Source of the DNA: Anaeromyces robustus
Taxonomy: Eukaryota; Neocallimastigomycota; Neocallimastigomycetes; Neocallimastigales; Neocallimastigaceae
Reading direction: 5' to 3'
NCBI GenBank assembly: GCA_002104895.1
Contig: MCFG01000059.1
Coordinates: 162,501 to 177,500 of the forward strand
Length of the DNA: 15,000 bases
A model generated the notes under the pieces. That model saw only the letters and a list, made by a program, of their open reading frames with translations. It did not search any database and was not told the origin of the DNA. The translations under genes were made by a program, and so were the position numbers. Position 1 is the stretch's first letter; each line of letters starts with the position of its first letter. Below, piece by piece: positions 1 through 15,000 of this stretch.

Positions 1-37
1 ATAATTGATATTAATATTTAAATTTTTTATTTTATTA

Positions 38-120
38 ATATCCTTGCTACAAATAGTTTCTATACATGATTCAATTGACATTAATACTGATACGGGTTTA
101 ATTTATGTAGAAAGAATTTT
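38..120 (+). other. Possible terminal or internal exon of an upstream gene
   Basis: This short stretch is less AT-rich than its surroundings and reads openly on the + strand as ISLLQIVSIHDSIDINTDTG followed by LIYVERIF. A possible acceptor (AAATAG) lies at about 53-58. The residue mix looks like protein rather than translated spacer. It faintly resembles the strand region of PRELI/MSF1-type lipid-transfer proteins, but that match is too short to rely on. The rest of the gene would lie left of the window. Confidence 0.25.
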
Positions 121-241
121 TATATACTTTTTAATTAAGAACATTATTTATTATTAATTATTTATTTTACTCTTTATTTAAATTAAATAAAATAAAAACT
201 AAAATATAAATTCTTTCTTCTCTTGTACCTTTACTAATAAT

Positions 242-274
242 AAAAACAAGAAAAACAAGAAAAACAAGAAAAAG
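242..274 (+). repeat. 9-bp tandem repeat (AAAAACAAG)
   Basis: Three perfect copies of AAAAACAAG followed by a partial fourth, in the region upstream of the TM9 gene. It carries C and G at fixed positions in an otherwise A/T-only area. No function can be assigned. Confidence 0.8.
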
Positions 275-402
275 TTTGTTAATTATTATTCCGTAGCACT
301 ATTTTAAACTTAACTAAAATATTAATAAAATATTAATTATTTTTCCAATCAAATTGTGTTACATTAATCTATATAATTAACTATAATTAACTACAAATAT
401 TC

Positions 403-460
403 AATACATTTATTTAATACATTATTTAATACATTATTTAATACATTATTTAGTACATTT
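403..460 (+). repeat. 12-bp tandem repeat (AATACATTATTT)
   Basis: Three perfect copies of AATACATTATTT (416-451), flanked by a 13-bp variant copy on the left (403-415) and a diverged AGTACATT copy on the right. It is the most regular non-microsatellite repeat in the left flank. It may be a minisatellite or part of an upstream control region; the sequence does not say which. Confidence 0.8.
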
Positions 461-1288
461 TATAATAGCTAATTTATATAATTTTGATAAAGTCCAAGAT
501 TCACTTTTAAAATTTCAGTTCAATATTTTATTTTTTATAGTTTAAAATATTTGAAAATATTTTTTGTTTTTATTATATTTTTATCAAAAAAATATATATA
601 TAAAATAATAATTGAAAAGATTAAAAATAGAGTAAATATAATTATTATTAAGTAAATAAATATAATAATATTAAAAGTAAAAACAAAAGTAGAAAAAAAA
701 TAAATAAAAGTATATAAATAAAAGATAAAAGGTATAATAAAAAAAAATTACATTGGTAAAAAATTATTAAACATTTTATTTGATATTCAATTCTACATAA
801 ATTTTTAAATAATTATATTTTTAAATTACAATTTTAAATCACTAAAATATAATTAAATAATAAATTAATCATTGTCATATTAGAAAAAGAAAATAATAAA
901 GATAAAAATATATATGCAGATTTTCTAATTAAAATAATATTGTTATTAAAAAAATCAAATAATTAATTTAAAATAAACTAATTTTATTTTTTTTTATTTT
1001 TTTATTTTTTTTTTTTATTTTTTGATATAATATTTTTTAAATAATTCTCCTTATGATTTTATTTTAATGATTAAAAAAGATAATTAAAAAAAATAGTTAG
1101 TATAAATAGCAAAATATTTATGAATATATGCAAAGTTGTATATAGAAACATTTTGCAATATCTATAAATATAAATAAATTTGAATTGTAAAAATATAATC
1201 AATAAAATTCATAATATATATAAAATAATAATAAATAATAAATAAATAAATAAATAAATAAATAAAATAAAATAAAAAATATATAGCA

Positions 1289-3026
1289 ATGAAAAATATC
1301 TACCATAAAGTACCGAACATTGTTAATGTATTTATATTAACAATACTTTCATTAGGATGGACTGTAAATGCAATTAATTTCCCAGGGGTTCCTAATAATT
1401 ATAATATAAATGATAAAATTCCAATTTTAGTTAACTCATTAGTTTCTTCAAACACAGCTTTTCCTTATGATTACTATAACGAACATTTTGGTTTTTGTCA
1501 ACCAGAAGGTGGACCAACTGCAAAAAAAGAATCCTTAGGTAGTATTCTTTTTGGTGATCGTCTTTATGATTCTCCTTTTGATGTAAGCATAAATATTATA
1601 TATATTAGTATATATATATATTATCCATACTTATTTAATATATATATTAAAAAAAAAAAAAAAGATTTATATGTTAAAAAATGATACATGTCAAAGTCAA
1701 TGTAAAGGAAATGTTACAATAGATGAAGTTAATGCAAAATTTATCAACGAAAGAATTTTAGAACAATATAATGTTAGATGGTAAGCTTAAGAATTACGAT
1801 TTTAATATTGTAATTAATGGATTACAAATATTGTTATGAAAAATAATAATTTATTCATAATTTAAATTTAATAAAATAGGATTGTTGATAATATTCCAGC
1901 TGCAAGAAGTATGCTTACAGATGATGGAAAAGTTCTTTATAGCGAAGGATTTGAACTTGGTTTAATTGATGTATATTTATGAATATTTATATATATATTT
2001 ATAGTATTTCTATTTCTATTTCTATTTCTATTTCTATTCATAAATAATGTTACATATTAATGATACAAATATCTATATTAATACTATGTCTAATCAATAG
2101 GAAGCTGGTAAACCAGCTATTAATAATCACTTTGATATTCAAATCGAATATCATATTAATAATGGAAGATATCGTATCGTTGGTGTTCTTGTATGGCCAT
2201 ATAGGTATTATTAGTTTAAATTTTAATAATATTGATGAATAACTATTATATTAATAAAAAAAGTTTGTTATACTAATAATAATCACTTTTTTATTACAAT
2301 ATTTTTTTTTTATTTCATATTATTTAATTATTTTTAATTATATATTTTTTATTTATTTATTTATTTTTATATTAATAATAATAAAAATAAATTAAAGTAT
2401 AAAAAATATTGATAGAGCAAATAATTGTGCTAATATTGACTCCGCAGAACATCAATATCTTTCAGAAACTGAACCAACTACATTCAGTTATACATTCAAT
2501 GTTATTTGGACAGTATGTTTATAAATAAACAATATTAATAGAGAATTTAAAAATTTAATAATATATTATATAAATAAGAATTAACAAATTATTATAATTA
2601 TTAATAATAAAAAAGCAATCACCAGTTGCCTGGGTAACCCGTTGGGACCATTATATATATAATCCAGATGTTGAAACACATTGGTTTAGGTAAAATAATT
2701 TTTTATATATTATTTTTTTAATAAATTTTATTATAAATATTATAATAAATTTATTTTTGAATAAGTAACTTATATATCTTTTTTTTTTTTTTTTGTGACT
2801 CATTCTAAAATAATATTAATATATATTTTTATTCTTTAGTTTAATTAATTCCTTTATTATAGCTCTTATGTTGACTGGTATGGTTGCAATGATTATTATT
2901 AGAACTTTAAGAAAAGATATTATAAGATATAACAGAATGGATTTGGTAAATATATTTATAAATATAAAATTTATGAAATAATTGAAATAATTATAAACAG
3001 GTTTTAAATTATTATTGTATAAATGT

Positions 3027-3079
<53 letters not shown>

Positions 3080-3900
3080 AGGATCAACAAGATGAATATG
3101 GATGGAAATTAGTTCATGGTGATGTATTTAGAGCACCATTCCATAGAATGTGGTTATCAGTATTATTAGGAAATGGTGTTCAATCACTTTTAATGTGTAT
3201 TGTTACATTATGTAAGTATTATTATTATATTTAATATCTTTAAATTAAAATTCAAATGTTTAAGTTATTAACTTATTTGATTGTAATATAAAATATTACT
3301 GATATATATAAAGGTTTTGCTGTTTTAGGTTTTCTTTCACCAGCCAGTCGTGGTTCAATTCCAACAGTTATGCTTTTATTTTATCTTTTATTTTCATGTT
3401 TCTCTGGATATATCTCTGCTCGAATGTATAAAGTTCAAGGTGGTGAAGGTTATAAAAGAAATGCCATCTTTACTGCATTTTTATTCCCAGGGTAGATTAT
3501 ATAATATATTTATATTAAAATTTTATTATTGCATACGTATTCAAATTTAAAACATCTAATAATATATGTTTTTATATATATATATATATATTTACTATTT
3601 TATATATACGTTAATATAATGAAGTGCTATATTAGTTTTCTATCTTTTCTTAAATATGTTTATGATTGCTAATGATTCATCAGCAGCTATTCCATTCGGT
3701 ACATTAATTTTAATTCTTTCTATTTGGACTTTAGTATCTATTCCATTATGTTTCATTGGAGCTTTCATTGGTTTCAGAAAAGGTACTATTTCTATTCCTG
3801 TAAGAACAAATCAAATTCCAAGACAAGTTCCAGATCAAGTAAGAATAATTTTAAAATTATATATATATTATTAATTATTTATTTAAAGTATTTTTATTAA

Positions 3901-3945
<45 letters not shown>

Positions 3946-4600
3946 GCCATTTTATTTAAGATTTATACCATCTTCACTTATTGGTGGTATTTTACCATTT
4001 GGCGCAATATTTATTGAAGTTTTCTATATAATGAATAGTATAATTTTCCATCATATTTATTCCATTTTTTCATTCCTTTTCCTTGGATTTTTAATTTTAA
4101 TTGTCACATGTGCCGAAATTTCAATCTTAATTTGTTACTTTAGACTATGTTCAGAAGATTATCGCTGGTGGTGGCACTCATTTGTGTAATTATCAAATTT
4201 ATATATAAACTTTTAAAAAATAATCAAAATCTTTTTTAAAGAAATAAATTTTCTTATTATTTGTATATATATATATATTCATTTAGTACTTCTGGATCTT
4301 GTGCTTTTTACATATTCTTATACAGTATCCTCTATTACTACACAAAATTATCATTTGATTCATTCTCATCTACCGTATTATACTTTGGTTTCTCAATTAT
4401 TTTCTGTTCATTCTTCTTTATTATTGCAGGTACTATTGGTTTCTTTGCCACGTTCTGGTTCTTAAAAAAGATTTATAAGTAAATATAAAAATTTATAATA
4501 TATATAATAATTATTATATAATTACATTTTTATTATTACATTATTAACAATTATTCTTATATATAACACTTTTAATAATAGTTCAATCAAAATTGATTAA
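1289..4600 (+). CDS. Transmembrane 9 superfamily protein (TM9SF / Emp70 / Phg1 family)
   Basis: Nonaspanin of the endomembrane system. Family members act in Golgi/endosome sorting of membrane proteins, cell adhesion and phagocytosis. Exons: 1289-1582, 1665-1780, 1880-1970, 2101-2204, 2416-2512, 2616-2689, 2840-2945, 3079-3211, 3314-3491, 3625-3838, 3947-4185, 4287-4478, 4582-4600. They join in frame to 618 aa, normal for the family. Residues 1-28 form a signal peptide (cut after VNA) followed by the typical INFPGVP start of the luminal domain, with FCQPEGG and LFGDRLYDSPFD. Nine membrane segments begin near residue 259 (LMLTGMVAMIIIRTL). Diagnostic motifs are GWKLVHGDVFRAP, GFLSPASRG, ANDSSAAIPFGT, EDYRWWWHSF and ATFWFLKKIY. 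The last exon is only 19 nt and ends the protein in SIKID, the conserved KxD COPI-binding tail. The first ATG after an A-rich leader is chosen because the signal peptide follows it directly. The exact paralogue (TM9SF1-4 or Phg1A/B/C) cannot be fixed. Confidence 0.96.
2009..2039 (+). repeat. TATTTC hexamer repeat in TM9 intron 3
   Basis: About five tandem copies of TATTTC inside the intron at 1971-2100. On the sense strand they give a pyrimidine-rich block some 60-90 nt before the acceptor AATAG at 2100. Such a tract could help define the splice site, but it is not adjacent to it. Confidence 0.75.
3028..3077 (+). repeat. Poly(A) run of 50 ending TM9 intron 7
   Basis: Fifty consecutive A residues run up to G3078, which completes the AG acceptor of the intron at 2946-3078. 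Exon 8 then starts GAG GAT CAA (EDQQDEYGWKLVHGD). There is therefore no polypyrimidine tract next to this acceptor. An alternative AG at 3080-3081 would remove a single Glu and stay in frame. Confidence 0.85.
3901..3944 (+). repeat. ATT trinucleotide array in TM9 intron 10
   Basis: About 14 tandem ATT copies immediately before the acceptor ATATAG of the intron at 3839-3946. On the sense strand the array takes the place of a polypyrimidine tract. Confidence 0.85.
4579..4600 (+). other. 19-nt last exon encoding the COPI KxD signal
   Basis: The preceding exon reads through KKIYK and then TAA if unspliced. However, a GTAAAT donor at 4479 and a TAATAG acceptor ending at 4581 rejoin the frame as Asn-Ser-Ile-Lys-Ile-Asp-stop. 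This restores the KIY..xKxD ending found across TM9 proteins (TM9SF4-type tails end in the same pattern). The match in frame, length and motif makes this micro-exon convincing even though it is only 19 nt. Confidence 0.85.
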
Positions 4601-5317
4601 ATGGCAAAATTAAAAAAAAAAAAAAAAAATATCAAATTATTAAACATGTTTTAATAAGTATTACTAATTACTTATAAACTATAAATATATTTATTTAATA
4701 GTTAAAATATCATTAATTTATAATAAAATTATAATTTAAAAAGAAAATTATTATCATTAATTATTACAAAGAAAAATAATAAGAATAATAATATAAAATA
4801 AAACAACTTTAGTAATAATAGTAAGAAATAGAAAATAAAAATAATAAGTATAATGAATGCAATAAATAAAGCTATTCATAATATAAATTTTATTATTTTA
4901 TTTTATATAACAAAAAAAAAAAAAAAAAGAAAAGAAAAAAAAAGAAAGAAAAAAATAGACATCATAATATATTAAGAAAACAGTAATAATAATTAACATT
5001 ATTAAATTAGTTATTTTATAAAGTTTATTATGTATTATTAACTATTCATCTATTTTTAATTTTAACTAACATCATATTTTAAAAATAAAATAAAAAAATA
5101 ATATTTTAAAATAACTTATTATTATTATAATTATTATTATATTTATTTATTATTATTATCATTATTATTATTATCATTATTATTATAATTATTTATTAAT
5201 ATCATTGTTATTATTGTTATTATTATTGTTATTATTATTATTATTATTATTGTTATTATTATTATTATATTTAATTATATAATATTTTTATTATATTTAA
5301 AATATTTTTATAAATTA
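4601..5317. other. Convergent intergenic spacer between the TM9 and snurportin genes
   Basis: This holds the 3' ends of two convergent genes. It contains an A run at 4611-4629, an A/G-rich patch at about 4912-4957, and imperfect ATT/GTT triplet repeats from about 5117 to 5275. No open frame, RNA gene or strong polyadenylation cluster stands out. AATAAA-like strings occur, but they are expected by chance at this composition. Confidence 0.7.
5117..5275 (+). repeat. Imperfect ATT/GTT triplet repeat tract
   Basis: A degenerate ATT array with interspersed GTT and ATC units lies just beyond the 3' end of the snurportin gene. The variant units suggest an older array than the pure ones in the introns of this window. 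Confidence 0.75.
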
Positions 5318-7273
<1,956 letters not shown>

Positions 7274-7329
7274 TTGAATATTCTAAATTATAATTAATTA
7301 TTAAAATATACATAATTAAATATAATAAA

Positions 7330-7333
7330 ATAC

Positions 7334-7382
<49 letters not shown>
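7330..7382 (+). repeat. AAT trinucleotide array
   Basis: About 16 AAT units lie 60-110 nt upstream of the snurportin start codon. This is one of the few triplet arrays in the window that is A-rich on the + strand. Confidence 0.88.
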
Positions 7383-7383
<1 letters not shown>

Positions 7384-8008
7384 ATTAATAAAAAATAAAA
7401 AAGGAAGATATATTAATTTAAATAATATAATAAAACAAATTAAACCATACCATATATAATAAGTATAAAAATATCTGTTTATAAATTGTAATATATAATT
7501 TTTTTCAGTTGTAATATGAATAAAAATAAAATGAATGTATATATAGTATAAATTTTGAAAATATAATAAATATAATATTAAATGAAATTCTTTAATCATT
7601 AATTATATTTAATAATATTAATACATATACTTTAAATAATATAGTAAATTAATATATCAATATATAACATATAAGTAAAAATTTAAATAATAATAATTAT
7701 TATATAATTTAAAAATGAATTATAAAATCTAAAAAAAAGTTACACAAAATTATTTATTTAACAAATATTATTAATCATTTTTATATTAAAATATATTATA
7801 TTAATATATTTTATTATAATAAATTAAATTAGGGGATATAATTAATAAAATTGTTAATATATATAAAATGCTTTTTTTATAAAATCCTTTGACATTTCAC
7901 CTTTTTAGAAATATATATCAGTAAAAATTTATATAATAAAATATAAATTTTAATTAATTAATAATAGTTATAAAATTATAATTAAAATTATTACATTTTA
8001 ATTCGATA

Positions 8009-8065
8009 ATTTTAATTTTAATTTTAATTTTAATTTTAATTTTAATTTTAATTTTAATTTTAATT
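8009..8065 (+). repeat. TTTTAA hexamer array upstream of the MTHFS-SUZ gene
   Basis: Between nine and ten perfect copies of a TTTTAA hexamer. Each unit contains a TTAA/TTTAA core, so the array presents regularly spaced T-tract and TA steps close to the likely transcription start of the downstream gene. It may affect nucleosome placement; no factor is known. Confidence 0.85.
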
Positions 8066-8172
8066 GTTAATAATTATACCCCAATACTTTAAGCATTTTA
8101 TTTTTAATTTCATACAAAATTAAAGGAGATACTAGTAGATTTCAAACTATAGATAAAGGAAAATTGAAAAAA

Positions 8173-10598
<2,426 letters not shown>

Positions 10599-11353
10599 AA
10601 TAAAAGATATTATAAAATTCTATAATATATAAAATGATTAATTCTTCAACAATAGAAATAATTATAAATAAAAAATAAATAAATTGATAGTTTTATATAA
10701 TCTTACTTTAAAAATATTTATATATTAAATTTAAAAATAAATGAAAAAAAAAAAAAGAAAAAATTAACTTTTTTAGTAGAAACTTTTTTTATATGTTTTA
10801 TATATTACTATTTAAAATTTTTTAATTTAATTGTACTTTGGATAATAATTTAAAAATCATCATATTATTATTATTATACATATACCTTTTTTTATTAAAA
10901 AATTTAATATAAATTTTTATTTTTTTCTTCATTGAAAATTTAAATAATAACCATGAAAAAATAATATTATTAATAAGTTAATATATTTTTAAAAACAATT
11001 AATATAAGAATATAAGTTTATTAATTATACTGAAACTTTTATATACATTAAAATAAATAAATAAATAAAAAAATCTAAAAATTGAAATAATTCATAAAAC
11101 TATTAAATTTCATTTTAAAAAATTTCATATAATTAATATTAATACACTGTATATAAATATTGATTTAATTTAAAATTGTAAAATTTCTTAAGATAAAATA
11201 TATAATAATTAACATAAATATACATTAATATGCTTTTATAGTTTTAATAATAATAATAATAATAATAATAATAGTTATATTTCATATCCCAAAAATATAA
11301 TTATCATTTCTTAGATTATTACTTCCAAAAATATTATATACATTAATCATTTA
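10599..11353. other. Intergenic spacer between the MTHFS-SUZ and INTS9 genes
   Basis: Tandem-oriented spacer of 755 nt, above 85% A/T, with a short A run (10743-10754), small AAAT repeats and an AAT run (11245-11271). It must hold the MTHFS-SUZ 3' end and the INTS9 promoter. I see no gene, RNA or distinctive site. Confidence 0.7.

Positions 11354-15000
<3,647 letters not shown>

Larger units (their letters stand above)
1..1288. other. AT-rich intergenic region, 5' flank of the TM9 gene
   Basis: About 1.3 kb of nearly pure A/T sequence with no convincing gene on either strand, apart from a possible exon fragment near 38-120. It holds a 9-bp tandem repeat (242-274), a 12-bp tandem repeat (403-460), short T and A runs near 990-1020, and an A-rich AAAT-repeat leader (about 1240-1280) just before the TM9 start codon. 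The promoter of the TM9 gene must lie here, but I see no diagnostic motif beyond generic TA-rich sequence. Confidence 0.7.
7274..8172. promoter_or_regulatory. Divergent intergenic region between the snurportin and MTHFS-SUZ genes
   Basis: The snurportin gene (minus) and the MTHFS-SUZ gene (plus) are transcribed away from this 0.9 kb, so both promoters should lie in it. Visible structure is an AAT array (7330-7382), a TTTTAA hexamer array (8009-8065) about 110-165 nt before the MTHFS ATG, and many TATATA/TATTAA strings. No specific factor site can be named. The unbroken minus-strand frame across 7294-7599 is hydrophobic low-complexity sequence and not a gene. Confidence 0.5.

Noticed and set aside
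3350-3550. 66-residue + strand open frame
   Set aside because: An out-of-frame reading of TM9 exon 9, whose correct frame gives GFLSPASRGSIP.
4441-4482. TM9 protein ending KKIYK as a natural dilysine signal
   Set aside because: The lysines are not at the positions a KKxx signal needs, and splicing to 4582 restores the family's KxD ending.
7294-7599. 101-residue hydrophobic open frame on the minus strand
   Set aside because: Low-complexity Leu/Ile/Tyr/Phe residues arising from AAT repeats and AT-only spacer upstream of the snurportin start; no domain and no splice support.

Overview
The window is extremely AT-rich eukaryotic nuclear DNA. It uses the standard genetic code (all four genes stop at TAA), GT-AG introns throughout, and long A/T-only microsatellites. 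By splicing the reading frames by eye I recover four complete protein genes with about 37 introns. Each model keeps frame through every junction and reproduces conserved family motifs across the joins. The best lineage guess is an anaerobic gut fungus (Neocallimastigomycota): GC is very low, TTTA/TTA arrays are huge, genes are intron-dense and coding exons lack Asn/Gln homopolymers. A dictyostelid or another AT-rich amoebozoan is a real alternative. This is inference only.

Layout: 1-1288 is AT-rich non-coding sequence, with one possible exon fragment at the extreme left. 1289-4600 (+) is a 13-exon transmembrane-9 superfamily (TM9SF/Emp70/Phg1) gene. 4601-5317 is a repeat-rich convergent spacer. 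5318-7273 (-) is a 7-exon snurportin-1 gene. 7274-8172 is a divergent intergenic region likely holding both promoters. 8173-10598 (+) is an 11-exon 5-formyltetrahydrofolate cyclo-ligase (MTHFS) whose last four exons encode an acidic linker and a SUZ RNA-binding motif. 10599-11353 is intergenic. 11354-14539 (+) is a 10-exon Integrator subunit 9 (INTS9) gene. 14540-15000 is a 3' flank running into a TTTA array that leaves the window.

The genes do not form an operon. Two of them (INTS9 in snRNA transcription and 3'-end formation, snurportin in nuclear import of capped snRNPs) serve spliceosomal snRNA biogenesis, and the MTHFS fusion carries an RNA-binding motif.

Most notable observations: the MTHFS-SUZ fusion; a snurportin in which both tryptophans aligned with the human trimethylguanosine-cap pocket are replaced; and a 19-nt last exon in the TM9 gene that carries the KxD COPI-sorting signal, so retention of the last intron would delete it. 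Several 3' splice sites also sit directly behind pure poly(A) runs. Exon coordinates are hand-derived, so alternative AGs a few bases away cannot be excluded.
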